In this document: positions 23,398 through 33,375 of the stretch, piece after piece
Layout: each line of letters starts with the position of its first letter
How positions within the stretch are numbered: position 1 is the first letter of the stretch
Source: Paludibacteraceae bacterium
GTDB taxonomy: Bacteria; Bacteroidota; Bacteroidia; Bacteroidales; Paludibacteraceae
Assembly: GCA_905233935.1 (NCBI GenBank)
Contig: CAJOFU010000049.1
Coordinates: 1-36,564, forward strand
Length of the DNA stretch: 36,564 nt
Direction of reading: 5' to 3'
Position numbers and translations under genes: made by a program
The notes under the pieces: generated by a model
The model's database searches: none
What the model saw: only the letters and a program-made list of their open reading frames with translations
Told to the model about the DNA's origin: nothing

Positions 23398-23459
23398 AAA
23401 AATTATCAGTCAAAAGTCGAAAGTCAAAAGTCGAAAGCCAAATTAGGCGCGACAAAGAC
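23398..23459 (-). repeat. GACTTTTGACTTTCGACT word array
   Basis: On the minus strand the korA-korB gap contains alternating GACTTTTGACT and GACTTTCGACT words (about four units). There is no terminator or promoter, consistent with co-transcription. It carries no ATG words, unlike the arrays of the neighbouring gaps. Confidence 0.6.
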
Positions 23460-25313
23460 TTATAAATTATTAATGAATTCAACGATTTGTTCTACTTGGA
23501 ACGGTTGTGCTGTCATCTGGTTGTATTGCAGCAGCGTGACGTTGGGCACTTGCGAACGCAGATAAGCGGCGAGTTGACCGGAGTTCAGTTCACAGACAAC
23601 CACGCGTTTGAACGAGCGCAGTATATCGCCAACATTGCGTTGCAGCGGACAAATATAATTCAGTTGCAGCAATGCGCAGTCCAATTCCTTGGCGGCAGCC
23701 TTCAGATGACCTTCTGTCGAACCGAAGCCTACAAGCAACGTGTCGCTATCGGCATTGCCCCAAACCTCTGCCTCGGGAATTCGGTCGGCTACCTGATCCA
23801 CTTTTGCCTGACGGGCGAGAATCATCTTCTGGTGGTTTTCGGGGTTCGTGGAAATAGAGCCTTTCTCGCTGTCACGCTCGAGACCGATGTTCCTGTACTG
23901 GAATCCTTCCATGCCGGGGATAGCGTTGTAACGCACACCGTTCTCGTCACGCAGAGCGGGATTGTACTTGCCTTTCAATTCCTCCGGCACGCCTTGCGGC
24001 TTGATCTCCGGCAATTCGGCGAGCTGAGGTATGCGCCACAGACTGCTGCCGTTAGCCAGATAGGTATCGGTCATCAGGATTACCGGTGTCATATTCTCCA
24101 ATGCAATCTTGCAAGCCTCGTACGCAAAGTCGAAGCAGTTTGCGGGAGTAGAGGCTGCCAGCACTACAAGCGGGCACTCGCCGTTACGGCCGTAGATGGC
24201 TTGCAGCAGGTCGGTCTGCTCGGTCTTGGTCGGCAGACCTGTTGAGGGACCGCCGCGTTGCACGTCAATCACAACGAGCGGTAACTCTGCCATCACCGCC
24301 AGACCTATACCTTCGGATTTGAGCGACAGTCCAGGTCCAGAAGTTGAGGTACATGCCAGGTCACCGGCAAACGATGCGCCTATAGCGGTGCACACACTGG
24401 CTATCTCGTCCTCGGCTTGTACAACCATCACGTTCATGTCTTTGCGTCCGGCAAGTTCGTGCATGATATCTGTAGCCGGAGTGATAGGATACGAGCCTAA
24501 GAACAACCGTTTCCCAGCTTTCTCGGCAGCGGCTATCAGTCCCCACGCCGTGGCTTTGTTACCCGCAATCGAGGTATAGGTGCCATGCTCCTGTTCGGTA
24601 GCAGGTGTCAGACGTATCTGGTTGATTGACAAGGCGAGGTTCTGCCCGTAGTTGTAGCCGTCGGTCAGTACTTTGACGTTCGGGGCGATGAGTGCAGGTT
24701 TCTTGGCGAACTTCCCTTCGAGGAAGTGAATAGCTTTGTCAATCGGGCGGTCAAACAGCCAGCACACAACGCCCAAGGCGAACATGTTACGTGACTTGAG
24801 CGCGGCTTTGTTGTCCATGCCCGAATCTTTCAGCGCCTCTTTGGTGAGGTTGGTGAGGGCTACGGGAACAACCTGTACTGATTCCGGCAACCCTAATTCG
24901 GTGAAGGGGTTGTCTGTCGTGTACAATGCTTTTTTGAGGTCAGCGTCCGTGAACGAGTCGGTATCGACAATCACCACGGCATTGCTCTTGAACAGCGCGT
25001 CAGCCTCGTTATACGTCGCGCCTTGGCGGTTGAACTTCGAACCCAAGGCGCAGACCTTCAAGGCTGCGGCGTTCATTGCTACAATCACATCGGCTTTGTC
25101 ACCCGGGGTGAACACGCCTTTACCTACGTTTACTTGGAATCCGCTCACGCCGCCCAAAGTGCCTTGCGGCGCACGAATCTCGGCAGGGAAGTCGGGCAGG
25201 GTACTGATCTCGTTACCGAGGATAGCCGACAGCGATGAGAATAATCCTCCCGTCAACTGCATTCCGTCGCCCGAATCTCCGCAAAACCGAACAACAATAT
25301 TATCTCTTTCCAT
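23460..25313 (-). CDS. korA: 2-oxoacid (2-oxoglutarate-type):ferredoxin oxidoreductase, fused gamma-alpha subunit
   Basis: A 617-aa fusion. Residues 1-200 are the gamma (CoA-interacting) domain, with FCGDSGDGMQLTGGLFSSL, DFPAEIRAPQGTLGGVSGFQ and VAMNAAALK. Residues about 215-600 are the alpha domain, with GNKATAWGLIAAAEKAG, GSYPITPATDIMHELA, AEDEIASVCTAIGASFAG, and TSTSGPGLSLKSEGIGLAVM followed by RGGPSTGLPTKTEQTDLLQA. The fused architecture is normal for KorA of Bacteroidota and Actinobacteria. With KorB it forms the active enzyme; a possible ferredoxin partner is encoded at 3530-3700. It is first in its operon and has a perfect promoter at 25384-25415. Confidence 0.93.
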   Translation of the reverse strand: MERDNIVVRFCGDSGDGMQLTGGLFSSLSAILGNEISTLPDFPAEIRAPQGTLGGVSGFQVNVGKGVFTPGDKADVIVAMNAAALKVCALGSKFNRQGATYNEADALFKSNAVVIVDTDSFTDADLKKALYTTDNPFTELGLPESVQVVPVALTNLTKEALKDSGMDNKAALKSRNMFALGVVCWLFDRPIDKAIHFLEGKFAKKPALIAPNVKVLTDGYNYGQNLALSINQIRLTPATEQEHGTYTSIAGNKATAWGLIAAAEKAGKRLFLGSYPITPATDIMHELAGRKDMNVMVVQAEDEIASVCTAIGASFAGDLACTSTSGPGLSLKSEGIGLAVMAELPLVVIDVQRGGPSTGLPTKTEQTDLLQAIYGRNGECPLVVLAASTPANCFDFAYEACKIALENMTPVILMTDTYLANGSSLWRIPQLAELPEIKPQGVPEELKGKYNPALRDENGVRYNAIPGMEGFQYRNIGLERDSEKGSISTNPENHQKMILARQAKVDQVADRIPEAEVWGNADSDTLLVGFGSTEGHLKAAAKELDCALLQLNYICPLQRNVGDILRSFKRVVVCELNSGQLAAYLRSQVPNVTLLQYNQMTAQPFQVEQIVEFINNL

Positions 25314-25350
25314 TTCTGTATGTTATGGTTGAATTTTATTCTTAATTATC

Positions 25351-25415
25351 GTACACGCATAGCGTGTGCACATAAAAAGCACACAAAGATACAAAAATTA
25401 TTTGATATTTGCAAA
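25351..25415 (-). promoter_or_regulatory. korA promoter and leader hairpin
   Basis: Minus strand TTTG (25415-25412), 20-nt spacer, TATCTTTG (25391-25384). The -33 box is inside ATTTGCAAAT followed by ATCAAATA. The leader then holds a short hairpin ACACGC/GCGTGT with loop ATA (25353-25367), extended by one wobble and one G-C pair. Its role is unknown. Confidence 0.87.
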
Positions 25416-25423
25416 TATTCCAA

Positions 25424-25466
25424 CAAAAAAATCCTCAAACCTGCGGAATATTTGCAGATTTGAGGA
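25424..25466 (-). terminator. Terminator of the DUF1846 gene
   Basis: Plus-strand TCCTCAAA (25432-25439) pairs with TTTGAGGA (25459-25466), and CTGC (25441-25444) with GCAG (25454-25457). The A run 25425-25431 becomes a U-tract on the minus strand. It ends next to the korA promoter. Confidence 0.88.
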
Positions 25467-25502
25467 AATTCTTGGATTTTTACTTATCGGCAAGGGTGAC
25501 AT

Positions 25503-26927
25503 TTACTTCACAGCAGGGTCTGCAGTCAGGTCAATTCCGAGTTTGCGGAAGGTGTTAGCGTCCACCTCTTTGAGCATAACCGTCGAGTGCGCCTGACAAC
25601 CTTGAAGTTGGGGTAGTGTGGCAAGTGCTCGCCGGCAGTTTTCGTCGTTACGCGATAGTACGGACAATGTCACCAGCACTTCATCGGTGTGCAGCCGCGG
25701 ATTACGTCCGTGCAGATAGTTAATCTTCGTGTTCTGTATCGGCTCAATCATCTCTTGCGGTATCAGTTTGACTGAGTGGTCGATGCCTGCGAGTTCCTTG
25801 ATGGCGTTGAGCAGTAACGCCGCCGATGAACCGAGCAACGGTCCCGCTTCACTGGTGATGATTCTGCCGTCGTGCAGTTCGATAGCTGCGCAGTGGGGAA
25901 CTGCGCTATGCGTTCGCGAGCGGCTACCACAGTGCTGCGATACGAGGTGTTGATGCCGACCTGTTTTTGCAGCAGGGCGATCTTCTGTATCTCGCTGTCG
26001 TTGACTGCTCCGCGAGCCATTCGACAGAGGGCATGGAAATACCGGCGTATAATCTCCTGTTTGCTTGCCTCGATGACGGCTTTGTCATCCTCGATGCAGA
26101 AGCCCACCATGTTCACGCCCATGTCTGTCGGCGACTTGTAGCGGCTCTCGCCGTAGATGGAAGTAAACAGTGCATCCAGAACAGGGAAGATCTCGATGTC
26201 GCGGTTGTAGTTCACAGCTGTCTTGCCGTAAGCTTCCAGGTGGAAGGGGTCGATCATGTTCACGTCTTGCAGGTCGGCTGTGGCGGCTTCGTAGGCGAAC
26301 GGGTGCTTGAGCGGTAGGTTCCACACGGGGAAAGTCTCGAACTTTGCATAACCCGCCTCACGCCCGCGGGCGTGTTCGTTATATAACTGACTCAGGCAGA
26401 CAGCCATCTTTCCGCTGCCGGGACCGGGGGCAGTCACGACAACCAACGGGCGGGTAGTCTCAACGTACTCGTCGCGTCCGAAACCGTTCTCCGAAGCGAT
26501 GAGTTCGACATTATGAGGGTAACCCTCAATCGTATAGTGGTAATACACGCGTATATCCTGTCGCTCCAGACGCAGTCGGTAGTCGTCTGCCGAACGCTGA
26601 CCTGTGTAATGGGTGATCACCACTGCCGAAACGAGGAATCCGCGTTCGGTGAATGCCTCACGCAGTCGCAGTACATCCTCGTCGTAGGTGATACCCAGAT
26701 CCTGGCGCACTTTGTTGCGCTCGATGTCCTGGGCAGAGATAACGATGATGATCTCCAATAAGTCGCGTAGTTGGGTGAACATGCGGAGTTTGCTATCCGG
26801 CATGAACCCCGGCAGCACGCGGCTGGCGTGCATGTCATCGAAGAGCTTTCCGCCCAGTTCAAGATACAACTTGTTACCGAACTGCGCTATGCGTTCGCGA
26901 GTATTTGTCGTTGTCAAAAGCAGTCAT
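25503..26927 (-). pseudogene. DUF1846 family protein, interrupted by two frame breaks
   Basis: DUF1846 proteins (about 500 aa, function unproven) are conserved in Bacteroidota and Firmicutes. Three segments of one such protein are visible. ATG 26927 gives MTAFDNDKY, the normal start. After 9 codons the frame changes and continues as RERIAQFGNKLYLELGGKLFDD; about eight codons (near-universal L-x-x-Q-x-E-H-I) are missing with one base kept, a loss of about 23 nt. That frame runs to FPTA near 25890, where one missing base shifts it to AAIELHDGRIITSE, and then GPLLGSSAALLLNAIKELAGIDH to the stop at 25503. The sequence LKHPFAYEAA also looks two residues short of the family LKHPVNLAYEAA. Both breaks are beside copies of the same 23-nt sequence. 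Without them this would be a normal gene behind a good promoter. Confidence 0.8.
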
Positions 26928-27033
26928 ATACGTACAATTTCAAAATCACGGGATATATACATAGTATATATAGGTAGTGGTGGGATACGATGAAACCCCG
27001 ATAAGCCCCCGAGGCGGCTCTGAAACAATCGTA

Positions 27034-27065
27034 CAAAGGTACAAAAATAATTTTATATATGCAAA
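27034..27065 (-). promoter_or_regulatory. Bacteroidota-type promoter for the DUF1846 gene
   Basis: Minus strand TTTG (27065-27062), 20-nt spacer, TACCTTTG (27041-27034). It points at the DUF1846 start, about 105 nt away. The stretch 27066-27190 between this promoter and the sigma-54-type site holds no gene. Confidence 0.87.
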
Positions 27066-27191
27066 TGTTTGTGTGAGAAAATTCAAAAAAACTGACATTT
27101 TGGCAGAAAAAGTAAGCATGGAATAGTCCGATGGCAGATTTTTTGCGAAAAATTGTCGTACTTGTCAGTCGAGAATGGTCTGTTTGGGCTT

Positions 27192-27207
27192 TGGCACACG
27201 ATTTGCA
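27192..27207 (+). promoter_or_regulatory. Sigma-54 (RpoN) type -24/-12 promoter for dnaK
   Basis: TGGCACA (27192-27198), four bases, TTGCA (27203-27207). GG (27193-27194) and GC (27205-27206) are exactly 12 nt apart, as the -24/-12 element requires, and only one base differs from TGGCACG-N4-TTGCA. Transcription would begin near 27218, 85 nt before dnaK. No TAnnTTTG promoter is visible in the same gap on this strand. The upstream enhancer site for an activator is not recognisable. Confidence 0.65.
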
Positions 27208-27217
27208 CATGATTAGG

Positions 27218-29224
<2,007 letters not shown>

Positions 29225-29237
29225 TCAGCCTCAAGCC

Positions 29238-29296
29238 ATCAGCCATATGGCTGATCCTACACAACAAACGACCGCAACACGCGGTCGCTTGTTTTT
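29238..29296 (+). terminator. Palindrome and terminator downstream of dnaK
   Basis: A perfect 18-nt palindrome ATCAGCCATATGGCTGAT (29238-29255) is followed by a terminator: AACAA-A-CGACCGC (29263-29275), loop AACAC, GCGGTCG-C-TTGTT (29281-29293), then TTT. The palindrome has no U-tract itself. Confidence 0.87.
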
Positions 29297-29343
29297 CTGT
29301 TTAGTCTATCGAACCGACACAATCGGATAGCCGCAGAGACGGA

Positions 29344-29358
29344 TGGCACAATTTTTGT
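29344..29358 (+). promoter_or_regulatory. Weak sigma-54-like site upstream of dsbD
   Basis: TGGCACA (29344-29350), four bases, TTGTA. The GG to -12 distance is right (12 nt), but the -12 element is GT instead of the near-invariant GC. It is about 82 nt upstream of dsbD. It may be chance; I list it because of the better site before dnaK. Confidence 0.25.
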
Positions 29359-29439
29359 AGATGATATAGCAGTCAACCGTCTCACTGCAGAACAATCGGT
29401 AGGATGGCGAACGGTTGCACGGATTGAAAATATGGTTGT

Positions 29440-31074
29440 ATGAAACGTTACCTTATTATATTATTGTCACTTCTGCCGGTGTTGGCGTCGGCGCAGATCG
29501 TTGAGGCGGTCAAGTGGAGTGGGGAAGAACTGCCGGCAGCCAGTGCCGATGCTGTAGATAGTGTGCGGCTGACAGCTACTATACAAGAGGGCTGGCACAT
29601 GACGCTGATCAACGTAGGCGACGAGGAGATAGGCGAGGAAATCTACGAAAGTCCGTACACTTTGACGTTTGCGGCGGGTGATGTGCCGTCAATCCGCTAC
29701 AACAGCTGCAATGACGAGATGTGTACTGCGCCGGAAATCTACACCTATCAATCTAACAGCGGCAGCGGTCAAACAGCGAAGCGGTCAAACAGCGATAGCG
29801 GTCAAACAGCGCAGCGATCCCTTTGGGTGATATTTCTATGGGGATTATTGGGAGGATTGTTAGCGATATTTACGCCCTGCGTGTGGCCTATTATTCCGAT
29901 GACGGTGAGTTTCTTTTTGAAGCGCACGGACAAAGGCGCACAAAACGCTATCCTCTATGGATTGAGCATCATCGTTGTCTATGTAGGTTTGGGACTGCTT
30001 ATCACGGTTGCTTTCGGCGCATCGGCGTTGAACGACCTGAGCACCAACGCGGTGGTGAACATCTTTTTCTTCCTTTTGCTGGTAGTGTTTGCTCTGTCGT
30101 TCTTTGGCTTGTTTGAGATAACGCTTCCCGACAGTTGGTCAACGGCTTTGGATAACAAGGCGCGCTCGACGGGTGGCTTGCTAAGCATCTTGTTCATGGC
30201 GTTCACACTGGTAATCGTATCGTTCAGCTGTACCGGTCCGATCATCGGCACACTGCTCGTAGAGGCTGCCGGTCGCAGTCTGTTGGCTCCGGCTGTGGGG
30301 ATGTTGGGATTTGCCGTTGCTTTGGCGTTGCCGTTCTCGCTATTCGCTATGTTCCCGCAGTGGATGAAACAAGCGCCGAAATCCGGCGAGTGGATGACTT
30401 CGTTTAAAGTCGTACTCGCTTTCCTCGAATTGGCACTTTCGCTCAAGTTCCTCAGCGTAGCGGATATGGCTTACGGTTGGGGCATATTGCCGCGGTGGTT
30501 GTTTATTGCCATTTGGATTGCCTGTTTCCTCGGTATCGGCGTATATCTGTTGTGGAACATCCGCAACGTCAGTCTGACGCGCAAGATCATCCGTGCAGTG
30601 GTTATTATTCCTTCGGTTGCTTTTGCGTGCTATCTTGTTCCGGGACTATGGGGCGCGCCGGTGAAAGCTATTAGTGCGTTTGCTCCGCCCATGGAGATTG
30701 AAGGTCGTGAGGTTTTCAACGATTATGAGGAAGGCCTCCAATATGCGCGTCAGACAGGCAAACCCATTATCATCGACTTCACCGGTTACGGCTGCGTCAA
30801 CTGCCGTAAGATGGAAGCTTTCGTGTTGGCGAACGACAGCGTGAAGGCACGATTGAAAAACTATGTGTTTATCGAACTCTATGTGGATGACCGTCTCGAC
30901 AAAGATGCCGACGGCGAGAGTGAAGGCAATGAGAACAGCCGCTTGCAGCGCGAGCGCTTCGGTTCGAACGCACAGCCGTTCTTTGTGCAACTGGATGCTC
31001 AAGGCAATCAGATTGCAGAGCCGATGGCGTTCACAACCGACCCGATGGAGTTCCTCAAATGGCTCAAACAGTAG
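29440..31074 (+). CDS. dsbD: Thiol:disulfide interchange protein DsbD family
   Basis: A 544-aa membrane protein that carries electrons from cytosolic thioredoxin across the inner membrane to periplasmic thiol proteins. Signal peptide MKRYLIILLSLLPVLASA; short N-terminal beta domain with the cysteine pair in SCNDEMC (Cys90 and Cys95); membrane domain with FTPCVWPIIPM (Cys147) and SFSCTGPIIG (Cys264), the redox pair; and a C-terminal thioredoxin domain with GYGCVNC (Cys452 and Cys455). All three redox centres are present. Residues 105-127 are a linker made of repeated SGQTA(K/Q)RS units, from a DNA repeat at about 29752-29820. The next promoter lies inside its terminator at 31111-31153. Confidence 0.94.
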   Translation: MKRYLIILLSLLPVLASAQIVEAVKWSGEELPAASADAVDSVRLTATIQEGWHMTLINVGDEEIGEEIYESPYTLTFAAGDVPSIRYNSCNDEMCTAPEIYTYQSNSGSGQTAKRSNSDSGQTAQRSLWVIFLWGLLGGLLAIFTPCVWPIIPMTVSFFLKRTDKGAQNAILYGLSIIVVYVGLGLLITVAFGASALNDLSTNAVVNIFFFLLLVVFALSFFGLFEITLPDSWSTALDNKARSTGGLLSILFMAFTLVIVSFSCTGPIIGTLLVEAAGRSLLAPAVGMLGFAVALALPFSLFAMFPQWMKQAPKSGEWMTSFKVVLAFLELALSLKFLSVADMAYGWGILPRWLFIAIWIACFLGIGVYLLWNIRNVSLTRKIIRAVVIIPSVAFACYLVPGLWGAPVKAISAFAPPMEIEGREVFNDYEEGLQYARQTGKPIIIDFTGYGCVNCRKMEAFVLANDSVKARLKNYVFIELYVDDRLDKDADGESEGNENSRLQRERFGSNAQPFFVQLDAQGNQIAEPMAFTTDPMEFLKWLKQ

Positions 31075-31102
31075 AGTTGAGCAAAATAATTGCATTTTGT
31101 TG

Positions 31103-31144
31103 AAAAAAATATCCCTCATTTCTTGCAAATGTGGGATTTTTTTT
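31103..31144 (+). terminator. dsbD terminator
   Basis: ATCCC-T-CATTT (31111-31121), loop CTTGC, AAATG-T-GGGAT (31127-31137), then seven T; an A run on the left (31103-31109) gives a U-tract in the other direction too. The loop and right arm are also the -33 box and spacer of the next promoter. Confidence 0.75.
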
Positions 31145-31153
31145 GTAATTTTG
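31123..31153 (+). promoter_or_regulatory. Bacteroidota-type promoter for rlmB-gdhA
   Basis: TTG at 31123-31125, exactly 20 nt, then TAATTTTG at 31146-31153 (TAnnTTTG). The -33 TTG is in the loop of the dsbD terminator and its U-tract forms the spacer end. It should drive rlmB and gdhA. Confidence 0.8.
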
Positions 31154-31188
31154 TGGGCTAAATCTGTTTTTGACTAAATAGAACACAT

Positions 31189-31977
31189 ATGATACCCAAA
31201 CGAACCAATAGTAACCCGAAAGGTTACGACACCAAACGTCCGCCGGAGAAAGAGATGATTTTCGGTACCCGTGCTGTGATTGAAGCCATTGATGCCGGCA
31301 AGACACTCGACAAAGTGTTGCTTAGGCGCGATATGTCTTCTGCTATCGGACGCGAACTGATCACCAAACTGCAAAACGTGCCTACGCAAGTACAGCGCGT
31401 GCCTGTGGAGAAACTCAACCAGTTTACCGACAAGAACCATCAAGGCGTGATTGCTTTCCTCTCGCCGGTGGAGTTCACGCCGCTGGAGTCGCTCGTGCCG
31501 ATGTTGTTTGAACAAGGCAAAGTGCCGTTCTTGATGGTGCTTGACGGCATCACCGACGTGCGTAACTTCGGCGCTATAGCGCGAACCTGCGAGTGTGCGG
31601 GTGTAGATGGTATCGTTATCGCCTCACGTAGCGGTGTTGCGGTCAACGGCGATGCGATTAAGACTTCTGCCGGTGCGTTGCACACGTTGCCGGTTTGCAA
31701 GGTGACGAATATGCAAGAGGCGTTGTCGTACCTGCGCGAGAGTGGTCTGCGCATTGTGGCTGCTACCGAACATAGCACGCAGAACTACACCGAAGTCGAT
31801 ATGCGTCAGCCGCTTGCTATCATCATGGGCAGCGAGGAGCATGGCATCTTTCCAGCCAACCTCGACCTCGCAACCGACAAGGTGCGCATCCCGATGCTCG
31901 GCAAGCTGGAGAGCCTGAATGTATCGGTTGCAGCCGGTATAATGATTTATGAAACAGTAAGACAACGAAATATGTAA
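31189..31977 (+). CDS. rlmB: 23S rRNA (guanosine-2'-O-)-methyltransferase RlmB / TrmH family
   Basis: SpoU-family methyltransferase with a C-terminal trefoil knot, 262 aa. The N-terminal substrate-binding domain starts with KEMIFGTRAVIEAIDAG and LDKVLLRR. Motif 1 is FLMVLDGITDVRNFGAIARTCE, motif 2 is LAIIMGSEEHGI and motif 3 is IPMLGKLESLNVSVAAGI, all in order. The RlmB/TrmH subgroup is clear, but the exact nucleotide is not proved by sequence. gdhA follows after 4 nt. A short basic N-terminal extension (MIPKRTNSNPKGYDTKRPPE) is not typical of E. coli RlmB, but occurs in Bacteroidota. Confidence 0.9.
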   Translation: MIPKRTNSNPKGYDTKRPPEKEMIFGTRAVIEAIDAGKTLDKVLLRRDMSSAIGRELITKLQNVPTQVQRVPVEKLNQFTDKNHQGVIAFLSPVEFTPLESLVPMLFEQGKVPFLMVLDGITDVRNFGAIARTCECAGVDGIVIASRSGVAVNGDAIKTSAGALHTLPVCKVTNMQEALSYLRESGLRIVAATEHSTQNYTEVDMRQPLAIIMGSEEHGIFPANLDLATDKVRIPMLGKLESLNVSVAAGIMIYETVRQRNM

Positions 31978-31981
31978 AACT

Positions 31982-33337
31982 ATGGACAAACAAACCCAAG
32001 CTTATGTTGACCAGTTTATGGCCGACTTGATTAAGAAAAACCCGGGCGAGAAGGAGTTTCACCAGGCCGTCCGCGAAGTAGTGGAAAGTGTAGCGCCTAT
32101 GATCATGGCGTACCCGTATCTGCGCGAGCAGAAGATCATGGAGCGCATCGTTGAACCCGAGCGCGTGATAATGTTCCGTGTGCCGTGGATGGACGATCAG
32201 GGCGAAGTGCAGATCAACCGCGGATTCCGTGTGCAGATGAATAGCGCCATTGGCCCGTACAAAGGCGGTATACGTTACCACGAGTCTGTGAACCTGTCGA
32301 TTATGAAGTTCCTCGCCTTCGAGCAGACCTTCAAGAACGCGCTGACCACGCTGCCTATGGGCGGCGCCAAGGGCGGAAGTGATTTCTCTCCGCGTGGCAA
32401 AAGTGATGCCGAGGTGATGCGTTTCTGTCAGTCGTTTATGACCGAGCTGCAACGCCACATTGGCGCTGATACTGACGTACCTGCCGGTGATATAGGCGTA
32501 GGCGGACGTGAGATCGGTTTCCTCTTTGGTCAGTACAAACGTCTTCGCGACGAGTTCACCGGCACGCTGACCGGCAAAGGCCAACTCTGGGGTGGTTCGT
32601 TGATGCGCCCCGAGGCAACCGGATACGGTGCTTGCTATTTCGCTGAGGCGATGTTGGCTACCCGTGGCGAGTCGTTCGAGGGCAAGAAAGTGTGCATCTC
32701 CGGCGCTGGTAACGTAGCGCAATATGCCGCACAGAAGGCGATGCGTCTCGGTGCCAAGGTGCTCACGCTGAGCGACTCCGATGGTTTCATCTATGATCCC
32801 GAAGGCTTGACTGAGGAGAAGATGGCGTACGTATTTGAACTCAAGAACATCCGTCGCGGACGTATCAAAGAGTACGCGCAGAAGTTCCCTCAGGCACAAT
32901 ACTTCCCCGGCGAGCGTCCGTGGCGTATCCCCTGCGACATCGCTATGCCTTGCGCTACGCAAAACGAGATCGAGAAAGCCGATGCCGAGAACCTCGTCAA
33001 GAACGGTTGCTTCTGCGTAACCGAAGGTGCAAACATGCCTTCTACACCCGAAGCAATTGAAATCTTCCAAGGTGCCAAGATCCTCTACAGCCCGGGTAAA
33101 GCCTCCAACGCAGGTGGTGTGGCTACTTCTGGTCTGGAGATGACGCAGAACTCCATGCGCCTCAAGTGGACTGCCGAAGAGGTTGACCAGCGTCTCCGCA
33201 CCATCATGGCTGACATCCACGCCGCTTGCCTCAAGTACGGCACGGAAGACGACGGTTATATCAACTACGTCAAGGGTGCCAACATTGCCGGCTTCATGAA
33301 GGTCGCCAACGCGATGGTCGAGCAAGGGCTGGTATAA
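31982..33337 (+). CDS. gdhA: NADP-type glutamate dehydrogenase
   Basis: A 451-aa hexameric-type enzyme that forms glutamate from 2-oxoglutarate, ammonium and NADPH, the main ammonium entry in gut Bacteroidales. Conserved: MFRVPWMDDQGEVQINRGFR, GPYKGGIRYH (Lys94), LTTLPMGGAKGGSDF (catalytic Lys130), DVPAGDIGVGGREIGFLFGQYKR, and the dinucleotide domain VCISGAGNVAQYAA. It is the second gene after the rlmB promoter. The stop TAA overlaps a possible ATG of the next gene (TAATG). A perfect palindrome lies 3 nt after the stop. Its substrate 2-oxoglutarate is also that of KorAB; this is a metabolic relation, not an operon. Confidence 0.96.
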   Translation: MDKQTQAYVDQFMADLIKKNPGEKEFHQAVREVVESVAPMIMAYPYLREQKIMERIVEPERVIMFRVPWMDDQGEVQINRGFRVQMNSAIGPYKGGIRYHESVNLSIMKFLAFEQTFKNALTTLPMGGAKGGSDFSPRGKSDAEVMRFCQSFMTELQRHIGADTDVPAGDIGVGGREIGFLFGQYKRLRDEFTGTLTGKGQLWGGSLMRPEATGYGACYFAEAMLATRGESFEGKKVCISGAGNVAQYAAQKAMRLGAKVLTLSDSDGFIYDPEGLTEEKMAYVFELKNIRRGRIKEYAQKFPQAQYFPGERPWRIPCDIAMPCATQNEIEKADAENLVKNGCFCVTEGANMPSTPEAIEIFQGAKILYSPGKASNAGGVATSGLEMTQNSMRLKWTAEEVDQRLRTIMADIHAACLKYGTEDDGYINYVKGANIAGFMKVANAMVEQGLV

Positions 33338-33340
33338 TGT

Positions 33341-33360
33341 ATCCGCCATATATGGCGGAT
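33341..33360 (+). repeat. Perfect palindrome between gdhA and the M23-like gene
   Basis: ATCCGCCATATATGGCGGAT, 10-bp arms with no unpaired loop required in DNA. No U-tract follows. It resembles the palindrome after dnaK (29238-29255), with a GCCATAT/ATATGGC core in both. Confidence 0.7.
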
Positions 33361-33375
33361 CAAAAGATGGTATAT

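Noticed and set aside
23487..24245. 252-codon open frame antisense to korA
   Set aside because: No motif, and the complementary strand encodes well-conserved KorA.
31823..33349. 508-codon open frame on the minus strand opposite gdhA
   Set aside because: It mirrors the codon structure of gdhA. The protein is rich in His, Leu and Val without any recognisable motif or start region.
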